From Erythrobasidium yunnanense (taxonomy: Eukaryota; Basidiomycota; Cystobasidiomycetes; Erythrobasidiales; Erythrobasidiaceae), in the NCBI GenBank assembly GCA_001600175.1, contig BCJC01000001.1:2031652-2095651 (forward strand): a stretch of DNA of 64,000 nt, in the 5' to 3' direction. The notes beneath the pieces were generated by a model. That model made no database searches, was not told where the DNA came from, and worked only from the letters and a program-made list of their open reading frames with translations. This document shows, piece after piece, positions 46,300-55,570 of this stretch. How positions within the stretch are numbered: position 1 is the stretch's first letter; every line of letters starts with the position of its first letter. The position numbers and the translations under genes were made by a program.

Positions 46300-47738
46300 A
46301 TGTCGTTCAACATGCTCGCTGTCGACTTGAAGATTACGCTCGATACTGTTCGCCACTCATATCCGAAATACATCTGGACGTAAGGACTGACTGGTTGCTT
46401 TGTCTACTACTCGACAGATCCAAAGAAGATTCTCACTACCTACTCCATGCCCTGCTTGGGAAGACCTAGCTGCGCTCGTCAAAGACGGTTTCGAGCTTCC
46501 CGAACGATTCAAGCTAGGACTCTGCTACAAGGATCAAGACGGTGAATACATCACAGTGTATGTCTACGAATACCTTCTGCTTAATAGTCCATAGTATGCT
46601 AAGACCTCATTTCCGCAGCTCGTCCACAAAGGAGCTGGCAAGCATCTGGCCTACTGTCACGGCGGACGATGAACGCGATCTGGATGCTCTTCCTCCCCTT
46701 CGCTTCTCCATCGTAAACATACCATCTCATATGGATTCGCACGATGTCCGCGGGGGACCTGCTCATCTTGGACAGAGAGGCAGACACACTCGCTTTGGCG
46801 GACACTGGTTTGGCCAGCACATGGATGGTCCTGGTGCACACGACGGTCCTGAACCACCCAAAGATGGTCCTGAGCCTCCCAAAGATGGACCTAAGCCTCC
46901 TAAAGATGGAAACAAGGACAGTCTCGAGCAAGATGTACACAAGTTCATTGAGGCAGTCAAGCACAACGTCACAGACAACAAGGAGGTACAGGATGCCTAT
47001 AAGAAGCTCATGGAGCATGCTCGAAGCGACCATGGACCCAAGAAGCCCAACGAAGGCGCTGCTGCCAGTGTTTTCGGAGAAGTCGCTATGCAGACTGAAG
47101 GCTCCGATGCATTGACCAGCGGTATCGTGGCTGCTGTGCTCACACCTGCTTTCTTGGGACCACGACCCCCTCCTCCCCACCACGGCGGGCCTCACAGACG
47201 CGGACCTCACGGCGGTCCTCCTCATGGACCACCTCCTCATGGACCGCCTCCTCATCACGGTGGACCTCCCCACGAGCCTCCCCATCACGGTCCGCCTGGT
47301 CATGGACCACCTGGCCGCGGCCCTCATCATCGTCCTGGCTTTGGACCAGGTCACGATCATCCTCGTGGACCTGGTGGCCCGCCTCGAAGCCCCGGAGGTC
47401 CCTTGCGTGGACCAGGACGAGACCACGATGAGTATGGTCCTCCTCCTCCGCCTCACGGTCGTTTTGGGCCTGGACACGGTCGACCTTATGGCAGACATAG
47501 CGGTCTCTTCGGCGGCAGACATGGTGGTCATGAGCATCGCGGCCGAGATGGCTTCGATGGTCCAAGAAGACGCTTCCGCGGACATCCTTACTACGCCCAC
47601 CCCAGCAGCTATCGCCGCCAGGTAGACGAGGACACCGAGACTGTCGGCAGCTTGGACTCGGACTTCGAGCTCGACAGCGACATCGAGGACATCACCCAGG
47701 GTGTTCGCGAGATGCACCGCAACAGGGGTGTATTCTGA
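46300..47738 (+). CDS. PB1-domain protein with His/Pro/Gly-rich repeats
   Basis: Three exons (46300-46347, 46418-46557, 46619-47738) encode 435 aa. Joined, the first 75 residues form a PB1 fold: LAVDLKITLDTIQRRFSLP, then FKLGLCYKDQDGEYITVSS (acidic OPCA-type patch) and KELASIWPT. PB1 domains oligomerise or pair with other PB1 proteins. Then comes a Gly/His stretch, three PPKDGPE-type heptads (46853-46912), a helical block around DNKEVQDAYKKLMEHARSD, and about 170 residues dominated by His, Pro, Gly and Arg (47158-47600). The tail ends in an acidic Asp/Glu segment. A metal-binding or phase-separating polymer is inferred from composition. The exon 1 donor (GTTCGC) is weak and was chosen by frame and PB1 fit. 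Confidence 0.65.
46853..46912 (+). repeat. in-frame 24 nt tandem repeat, PPKDGPE units
   Basis: Three imperfect copies of a unit encoding Pro-Pro-Lys-Asp-Gly-Pro-Glu/Lys within the PB1-domain gene, ahead of the His-rich region. Copies differ at a few silent or Glu/Lys positions. Confidence 0.6.
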
Positions 47739-48110
47739 GGTTTGGTGGACTGCGCATCATCCGGTGTAGGAGATGCAGCATTTCCTCAGGGTGACAATTC
47801 ACAGCGAACAGAAACACAACTCCCCTTACCCGTTACTGTTTATGATAAGCAGGCGGCCACTTGTCATCTGCTATGACTTGGCAACTCAACGTATCCTCGA
47901 GACGCTAGCTCTAGGAAGATAGCTATATGAGCTAGTAACGACGATCAGCGCAGAGGTGGCCAAGCAGTACTAAGTAGCTGCTTGAATGTTGTCCAGATCA
48001 ATCGCTTATATGCCGACATTTCCGTTGTAGGTAGACAGCGCTAGCGGTTTCAAATTTCATCTATCTAGCAGTGACACGACCTCTCGAAGATCATGTGCGC
48101 TCTTCTCGCC
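47739..48110. other. convergent intergenic region
   Basis: 372 bp between the 3' ends of the PB1-domain gene (plus) and the coiled-coil gene (minus). Nothing recognised. Confidence 0.4.
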
Positions 48111-48650
48111 TCATCTCATCTCTCTCGCCTGCTGTTCATGCTTCTTCTGCTTCTCACTTCGTTCGAACGATGCTCGTCGTTCATCCTCTTCATGTTCTGT
48201 GTTATGCAATGTGCGATAGGCCCGTGACTGCGTATTACTACTCCGTGCGTACTCGGCGAGCTGATCTTCATGCACAGATCTCTCGTACTGGGCTACGAGC
48301 TTGTTGTAGTCCTCCTGCAACTTCTCAACACCTAAATCGGCCTCTGCCTCAACTCTCGTTCGCCAATTTCGGTCACGAGTCGGCTTTTGGAGATCAGTCT
48401 CTATCTCGATGCAGATTCTGTTCAATGCTGCGCGTTTCTGTCTGAGCGTTTCTTGCAGGGCCTTCGTATTACCGCTGGGCTTCGTCCTATAAGCAGGACC
48501 TCTTGGAGTGGTGGCTCCAGATCCGAGTATACTCCTTGGCTGAGGTATAATGCGAGTGCGCCTCGAAGAGTTACCGCCTTGGTTCCGCGATCGATGCTGC
48601 TTGACACCTTGGTCATCGTCTCCCCAGATCTGCTTGAATAGCCAATTCAT
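48111..48650 (-). CDS. small coiled-coil protein, unknown
   Basis: One exon, 179 aa, starting MNWLFKQIWGDDD. The N-terminal 60 residues are basic and Ser/Arg-rich. The rest is predicted helix and coiled coil with heptad-like Leu/Ala spacing (ALQETLRQKRAALNRICIEI, VEKLQEDYNKLVAQYERSVH) and a strongly charged Glu/Lys/Arg end. The same frame is open upstream to 48731 with another ATG. The inner ATG is preferred because the added residues look non-coding. The family is not recognised. A structural or adaptor role is only an inference. Confidence 0.5.
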   Translation of the reverse strand: MNWLFKQIWGDDDQGVKQHRSRNQGGNSSRRTRIIPQPRSILGSGATTPRGPAYRTKPSGNTKALQETLRQKRAALNRICIEIETDLQKPTRDRNWRTRVEAEADLGVEKLQEDYNKLVAQYERSVHEDQLAEYARSSNTQSRAYRTLHNTEHEEDERRASFERSEKQKKHEQQAREMR

Positions 48651-48907
48651 AACGAAAGTACTAGATATGTCAGTGTCAGAGGCAGGGAGCGTCAGGATTT
48701 TCCATGTCAGGCCTGAATAAGCGGTGCACAATGTCCGACAAGATTGTTGTGAGAAATCTCGATTACGAGTTATGAGCTTGTATGCTGGTATCCGGATGCA
48801 CTCATGTTATGTTCACACAGTAGAGTCAATACCCTCAGCGAACGCCTTCCTCTCCAAACTTTTCCGTTGCTAGCCATTTCTCCTGTGTAGCTGATGCACT
48901 GTGACAT

Positions 48908-51617
48908 CTAGTATTTGTAGTCTTGTTCTTCGATGTCCTGCTGCTTGCTAGCCTTTGCTCCCAGCTCATAGGTGGTGCCGTCTGCCTCGTAAGCAGTTCC
49001 CGAGTCGATGATCTTTTGTCGCAGAGCCAGGCGGCTGCGTGTGCCGGTAGATTCTCGGTAGAGGATATCGACCTGCTCAAGCGATAGACCTGTAATAGCA
49101 TAGCGTCAGCTTACGCTTAGGTAGGTATTGTATGTTTGTATCACCCTTGGTCTCAGGTACGAAGAGGAACGTGAAGACGAAGCATCCGATGCAAGCCGCT
49201 CCCCAAATGAAGAAGACCTTGACTCCCAAGTTGGCGGTCTTGTGTTCCGGTGTGGAAGGGTCAACCTGAGCAAGAAGAGGTTCTGTCAGCTACAGTTGCA
49301 TGCAGCAATGCTAGCGGACTGACTAGATATGGAGTAGAGTATCCAATAGCCTGTGTAATATCTTATCAGTCCAGACCTCCTGCTTGTCAGGCGGACTATG
49401 AGGCATAAACTTACGAAATTCCAGATCCAGCTATGGCAAAAAGCACGGTCAGAGATAAGCAGGTGATAAGTTGGTCGCAACTCTTACTTGGATGCAGCAG
49501 ACAAACTCATCCCTTTGGCACGGAGTGATAGAGGGAAGGTCTCTCCGCACACTGTTGCGACACCGATAGCGTCAATCGCGAAGTTGCTAGGATGGGGTCT
49601 AGAATCACTCACCAATCCACGGGATCTATAAGACGTATACATCATACAGTAAGAAGCTGAATGGCACGTGAGAAGGCTATGAGCGCTTACAGGTCCCCCT
49701 GTGATACGGAAAAACGCCCAAGTAAGCGAAGAACATCGAAGGAAGAGCCTTCCACTCACAGATTGCAGCAAAACTTGCAATATAGAGACATACGAACGAT
49801 ATAAGAACCTTCTGTGCTGCCGGATCTTGAATGACTTGGTTGCCAGTGATTGCGTCGACGACTAGTCCGCCTCTGGTTGTGCCAACGACAGCCACCAAGA
49901 ATTGACAGACGGCCATGGCAGCTGCTCCAACCAGAAGCATCTTACGGCGCCCGAACTTGTCGACAACCAGGATTCCTGGGACGGTCATGCCGACCTGAAG
50001 GAGGGAGGTCGGAGGTCAGCTAGTGAGTAAAGCCAGCAGTCACATAAGTGAACGACATACATTGACCACATTCGCTGAGCATCATCGTCTCAGTCGTCAG
50101 CTGGCAAATCCGGTTCACATCGTAGAAGAACGCACTGATGATGGTGATGATGAAGGGGTTTTGGAAGCCGCTTCTCTTGAAGAAAGTTGTACCGTAGTAG
50201 AAGATGCTGAATACATGCCGCCTCAGTATGTTACATATCATGTAACAGCTCGGCTCTCTTTGAGCGCTTCGGCCCCAAACGTACAAGTTGATTCCGCTCA
50301 ATTGCTGCAGAGCCTGGATCGATGTAGCAATGAGAGTTCGTAGACGGATCTTGGAAGGGCTCTTTCGGACAAAGTCCGCGTAACCTGTGTTGCCGAGCTT
50401 CCTTTCGGCTTCAAGGGCGGCTTGGATGATGGCGATTTCGTTCTGTACTTCTTCCTCAGATGCAGTAGGTCCGACAAGTCTTCTCATGGCTCCATTGGCG
50501 CGATCCAGCCGACCTTTGCTGATAAGGTATCGAGGAGACTCCGGAAGGATGAACATGCCTCCGGCCAGTATAGCAGCCCACCCGAATTGGATTGCAATGA
50601 CGATAAGCCAAGAAGCATTGCTGTCGATATGCTTTGTGAAGTTGTTGACGATGGCGGCGATAAGGAGACCGATGGTAATAGCCCATTGATAGCATCCAAC
50701 CTGTTTCAACGCAGTCAGTATTTGCTGCCGTTGTACATACTATTTGTTAAATAGCGGAACTTACGATAGCGCCTCGCAGTTTCTTCGGAGCGCATTCACT
50801 CTGGTAGAGAGGCACTAGAGCCCTGCATCGACGGCATGAGCATATCCTCTGTAATCCGAGAGGAATAGAGAACTCACGAAACAAGTCCGACAGCAAAGCC
50901 AGCAACAAGACGTCCGATTACGAACACAACGTACTTCGGGATGCACTGGAGGGCCACACCGACACAGAAGACACCGCAAGTAGCGATCAGGCCCATACGT
51001 CGACCAAGATAGTCTCCCATTGGCGATGATGCTAGAGCGCCGAAGAATGTCCCGGCAGACAGGATAGAGACAACCAAGGATTCTTGGGAGGTGGGCATGG
51101 TACATGTTCCGGCTTGTGCAGCCGCAAGATCGCAGCCCGCGAAGCTGACCAGCCAGTGAGGCATCTCCTTGATACCACTGATAGTGCCTGTGTCATAACT
51201 ATTGAAATATATGGCGAAATAGGGCCCGTAAGCATGAGCGATATCGTTATCAGCAAAGCAAGGGTAACCCACCCGAAGAGAAGACCTCTGTTTAATGCAA
51301 TGCAAGGTTGAAGAGATGGATATTTTGGTAGGTGGTTTGATCGAAAGAAGGGAAGAGCGGAATGTGAGCGGAGTCTGCAACAGTCAGGGTAACAAGGAAA
51401 GCTTACCCGAAAGCTGCGAAGCAGGCTAAAAGTATGCCAATCTTTGACAGATAATGTCTTCAGCGTTTACCTACATCTTCCGCCGGCTGGCACCTACGGC
51501 ACTTGACTTCGACTCGATGCCCTGTGACGAGATGGTAACGATGTCGAATCAGATATTGGTAGACACTAGGTTGTACGTAGGACGTACGTCGCCGGTCATT
51601 ACAGCACCGCCAGGCAT
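48908..51617 (-). CDS. MFS sugar transporter with many micro-exons
   Basis: Seventeen exons encode about 549 aa: 51617-51588, 51521-51498, 51441-51407, 51287-51273, 51198-50878, 50822-50765, 50700-50285, 50206-50136, 50074-50061, 49994-49760, 49698-49691, 49625-49613, 49551-49488, 49430-49415, 49350-49324, 49265-49145, 49089-48908. Sugar-porter signatures are GYDTGTISG, GDYLGRRMG, PESPRYLISKGR, QQLSGINFIFYYGT, VDKFGRRKM, WGPIPWIV and PETKG. Twelve helices are expected, giving a plasma-membrane hexose or related importer. Exons of 8, 13, 14, 15 and 16 nt encode conserved residues, so they are needed for a normal protein. Substrate is not readable. It resembles fungal high-affinity glucose carriers (MPGG start). 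Confidence 0.85.
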
Positions 51618-52319
51618 CTTGAGAACTTTTAATGTTTAGATTAGCAAGGATTCGTAAGGGATAGAGAAGCGTTTTGCGGGACAGATCTCTAATGATTCTT
51701 CTCTGATCTTGACAGGGCCATCTCTGCGGAGAAGTGACGCTAGCCCCTCAATCCCCGCACCTGATTTTTTCGCTTTCAGTCTAAGGCGAGCCTCGGTATT
51801 ATTCGGTTAGCGTTGGCTGAAGTTCAGGCTAGATCTTTGTGATGATATTTGCTCCAGGGTTCTGATAACGAAATCGTGCCCTTATCGCAGCAGGTCCGCA
51901 GTGCAGGTTTCGAAGTGGAGAACATCGCGGAGAAGTTTGTGAGGCTGGGCACGCTAGGGATGGCGGAGTGTCATTCCTGATGTACGTATCGACACCTTTT
52001 CGGGTTAGTGGTCGGGAGGGCTTAGCTAATACAAGCTCCAACCCTTCCCGCTTGTTCTGCGGGAGGGCACCAGCACCGACCGCCCAAACGCCCAAGCCTT
52101 GGGCGGTAAGGACAAGGTGTATACTTTGTTAGCATCACGTTAGTTTTCCGTAGAGCATTGACAGCTTAGCCGCGCCTGACTCTCAGACACGTCGTGGATG
52201 TGCAGGTTCCAGGCAAAGCGATCTTCCCTCATGAGTGTAGGCTGCGATGGCGATGGGTGGAGGGTTGTAATTAACGGGCATCGTGGAGGGTCCTGCATTC
52301 AAAGGCAAGATGAATCTTT
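51618..52319. other. intergenic region with hairpins
   Basis: 702 bp between the transporter promoter and the 3' end of the bL17m gene. Open frames here lack motifs. Two strong adjacent hairpins (52042-52107) are listed separately. Confidence 0.4.
52042..52107. repeat. pair of GC-rich inverted repeats
   Basis: The first is CCCTTCCCGC / GCGGGAGGG (52042-52051 with 52059-52067, one bulged T, short loop). The second is a perfect 9 bp stem ACCGCCCAA / TTGGGCGGT (52079-52087 with 52099-52107, 11 nt loop). A further CGGGAGGGC copy lies near 52014. It could be part of a structured RNA or a terminator-like element. Neither is proven. Confidence 0.45.
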
Positions 52320-53451
52320 CTACAGCGCTGAAAGATCCGCCCTCGTCCGCCGTTCTTCGAGCGTCCTTGGCGCAGCCTGCTGCCCCTTTGCCCTCCTGAG
52401 TGCACTTCTCTGCATGTCCAGACCGTTCCGACCCTGGGGATGCCTCAGCTTCTGCTTGAGCTGTTTCGCCAGTCTTGCCTCGCGTTCTGCTTCTGCCTCG
52501 TCCAGCGTATTCAGGTCCGCAGCGATATCTTCCTGACTCTCTGCTAGATCGCTAAGGTCTTCTTGTCCTGCCCATACTTTGCGTCCATAGCCAGGTACAG
52601 TAATGGGTAACTTGCCGCCTAGAGCTTGCATGGCTTCCAAGCTTTGTTCATCTGCCTGCCACGCTGGAACCTTGGCTATCGCAGATGCTCTGAAGTAGGC
52701 TTCTCTCGCTAGACCTTCGAAGGTACGGAGTGCAGGTAGAGAAGAAGGGATGAAGTTGGGTCCTACGCCGTGCGAGTAAGTCGAGGAAGAGCCGGAAGCG
52801 ACAAGGTCGGTAGAATCGGGATTAAGAATAGGTGAAGGCTGATCTCTATATCGAAGGACTCTCGCAACTGCTTCTTTCGTACGCGGGTTCAGCGAGTCGA
52901 AAGCAGCTGGTAACGTCGTTGACTGGCTGTCGTCCTCTGTCGCCATGGCCCATTCCTGAGCCTTCTTGTTTCCTCTCATAGCTTCTTTACTGAGCTCTCT
53001 TCCTACAGCTTTCGCCGTCACTGCGAACTTGAGATCTTTCGGACCATCGACGAGTTCAAGAATTGCGGTAGGCGCGTGATCGCCTTTTCGGTGTCCATGC
53101 TTGAGTATGCGCGTATATCCACCAGGCCTGTTGATGTATCGATGCGACAGAACCTGGAAGAGCTTGGGAACCGTCGTTTGTGGATTCTGTAAAAGCATCT
53201 CAACGTCGGCTCATAACCCAGAAAGCTATAGGCAATACCATAAGGAAGGACTCTGCACGCTTCTTCTCTGACAATGTGCCCTTCTTGCCCCATGTTATCA
53301 CCCATTCTGCCATCCGCGCTGCCTCTTTGGCTTTTGCGACGGTCGTCTCGATTTGCTCGTGCTCGAGCAGCGACGAGACCAGATTTCGCAGCATCAGCAT
53401 GCGATGCGAAGACGTCCGCGACAGCTTGCGAAAGGCGATACCGTGCCGCAT
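52320..53451 (-). CDS. mitochondrial ribosomal protein bL17m
   Basis: Two exons (53451-53239, 53186-52320) encode 359 aa. The N-terminal 130 residues are the bL17 fold: [51 protein letters not shown], then [20 protein letters not shown] and the [11 protein letters not shown] strand. bL17 lies near the exit tunnel of the large subunit. The yeast homologue is Mrpl8. The remaining 200 residues are a Glu/Arg-rich extension absent from bacteria, as is common in fungal mitoribosomal proteins. There is no classic presequence, but the basic start may serve. The intron donor is GTATTG. Confidence 0.85.
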
Positions 53452-53578
53452 GATGAATCTTGAAGTTTGATAGTGTCGGAAGGGCAAGACGAGGGGCCGA
53501 ACTGATCTCAAAACGCTTTTACTGGTTGGCGAGCTCGTCTTCTTACAACAACAGTGTGACTACGTGCAACTCTAAAGT

Positions 53579-55061
53579 CTAGCCAGCGTTCTTGGGTCTT
53601 ATAGCAGCGGCATGGTCTGCAAACATCCTTTCGATTTCAGCTATATCTTCCTCCGTGTTCTCATCCTGAGCATTTGTACGAATAACATCCAACGTGAAAT
53701 CTGGTCCGAAAGCTTCCCACTGCTGACATCCTTCGGGAATATCGGTATCGAGAGGAAGAGGTTGGCCCAGAGCTATGGAAGTCAGATGTGCCCAGGCTCT
53801 TGCGGCATTTGGATGATTATAGCCACCTCCTCCTAACATCAACACCGGCACGATAGAAGTGCTATTGACTTCTTGTTCTAATCCGCAGGCGGCCTGATCT
53901 GCATCTGTCGGTGCGCCCAAAGAGCCAGTCCAGCTTAGAATCTCCTTGATGGCACTGCCATACCCTTCCAGGTCGATATTCCACTCTTTGCATGGATCGC
54001 CAGCTAGGCCATCCACTCCACACTGTAGGACTAGAGCATCTGGTGAGACAGCATCGTATATTGGCTTGACGCAATTGCGGATTAGACGCATAAAAGTTGC
54101 AGAAGAGAGTCCGGGTTTGTTGATGGCGAGGTTGAGCGTAGTACCGTGCGCTGGAGAGGGATGCGAAGGACCCGTATATTCGACTGCACCTTTTGGTGCT
54201 GAGAATGGATGCAGTCAGAAACTGGCGTACCCAAAAGATCGGCTCGCACATACTAGATGGGAAGAAACCTCGATACCAGGCATGCATGCTAAGCGTAACC
54301 ACATTCTTCGCAGATTCGAATGCTTCTGCAGTGCCATCGCCGTGATGTAAGTCTAGATCGATGACTAGGATCTTTGCGAGTCTCTTGCAGCCATGCTTCT
54401 TCCCTAAGCGAGGCCGCTGTAGCTCTAGCACAGCCAGGACGATATCGTTGATATAGCAGAACCCGGCAGCGTGCGATCGGCAGGCGTGATGTCGCCCGCC
54501 ATCCCATTGTAGAGCTATATCAGCTTCTCCATCACGTAGAAGACGCGCAGCGGTGATAGCAGCTCCAGCGAGATGCAGGCAGTAGGATGGAAGGGTGGAG
54601 AACCTTGGACAATCCTATTGGCCAAAACGATCGGACTGAGTCGGAGGAAGGAGGTAGGAGAAAGGCTACTGACATGCGAGAGACCGTAGTCAGGCGCAGC
54701 ATCTTCTGACCCCTCCGAGTCTGTGCCATCTTCGAATTTGGCTCTTTTGGCAGGCCTTTCCTTGCTTTTTTCGGTCATCGTGCAGGCAGTCAGTAGCGCA
54801 TCTACCTGAATCACGCTCAGTCTCTTGAATGCTTCGTAAAGGAACGGAGGGTACATAGTCAGAGGCATGAAAACGCGTCAGGTCCTTCTTGCTAGCAGGC
54901 AGCGGTTCCACGAGCAAGGCTTTCCCATCTTGCGGTTCTTCAGAGATAAGATCAAAGGAGTCTATCAGACTGTAAACGAGGGAGGAGCGGCCAATGTTGC
55001 TGGGAAGTTGATCTGCTGCCTCGCGCAGCTTTGGGGAGGAAACATAGGCGACTCTTCTCAT
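53579..55061 (-). CDS. class I histone deacetylase, Hos1/HDAC8-like
   Basis: Four exons (55061-54855, 54805-54674, 54614-54254, 54198-53579) encode 439 aa. The Zn-hydrolase motifs are in order: YGLSHDCPRF, GGRHHA (tandem active-site His), AAGFCYINDIVLA, DLDLHHGDGT (Zn-binding Asp and His), GVDGLAGDP (third Zn ligand Asp) and LGGGGYNHP (catalytic Tyr). So all metal and catalytic residues are visible. Oddities are a Lys/Glu/Asp-rich insertion before YGLSH (EKSKERPAKRAKFEDG) and FFPSTPKG where most class I enzymes have FFPGTG. It deacetylates histone tails or other nuclear substrates, and the exact paralogue is uncertain. It is divergent from SLA2. Confidence 0.88.
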
Positions 55062-55570
55062 CGTATCATGTCGCAGGTAGCATGAGACCTGAATGTCCCG
55101 AATATGTAATCAGTTGGAGCTGTTCCAAGCAAGCAAGCTGCCTCTTGACTGCCGACTCCTCAACTCTTTCGAGCTTGTGTCAATCGCAACCAACAGCCTT
55201 TTCGAGGTTTCTTGTTACATCTGGACAAGCGCCGTAGCTTCGCTTCTGGCCATTCAAACCGATCCTTCGAGTTCGGGGAGCGCCAACGTCAGTCTGCGGT
55301 AAAGGCGCATCTTTGACGGGAAAACAAGTCGTATAGCAAGGATAACATAGTGCAACTACGCACAAAACCTCATCATTCAAGACAAACGCCAGTCTTTTGG
55401 ACGCTCTTGCGACCCAGCTGCTGTGCGATCATCAGCGGGCCCCGTAATCAGGTCAAGCAGGCAGCGAGAAGCCAGTATTGAGGAAGGAGCAGGAGCAGAC
55501 TATATAATTCGGTAGTACAGGTTTTACTATAGCCCCGGCTTGACCCAGCTGGACAACTTCCTGCGTCACA
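55062..55570. other. divergent promoter, HDAC / SLA2
   Basis: 509 bp between the two starts. It carries a TATA box at 55501-55507 for SLA2. No other element was assigned. Confidence 0.45.
55501..55507 (+). promoter_or_regulatory. TATA box of SLA2
   Basis: TATATAA about 65-70 bp upstream of the SLA2 start codon at 55571. Confidence 0.4.

Noticed and set aside
46599-47717. 372-codon minus-strand frame rich in Arg/Ser/Val/Met
   Set aside because: It is the shadow of the His/Pro/Gly-rich repeats of the PB1-domain gene. The repetitive GC-rich codons simply lack stops on the other strand.
51829-52095. 88-codon minus-strand frame
   Set aside because: It spans the GC-rich hairpins and carries no motif. 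It is more likely a by-product of the inverted repeats.
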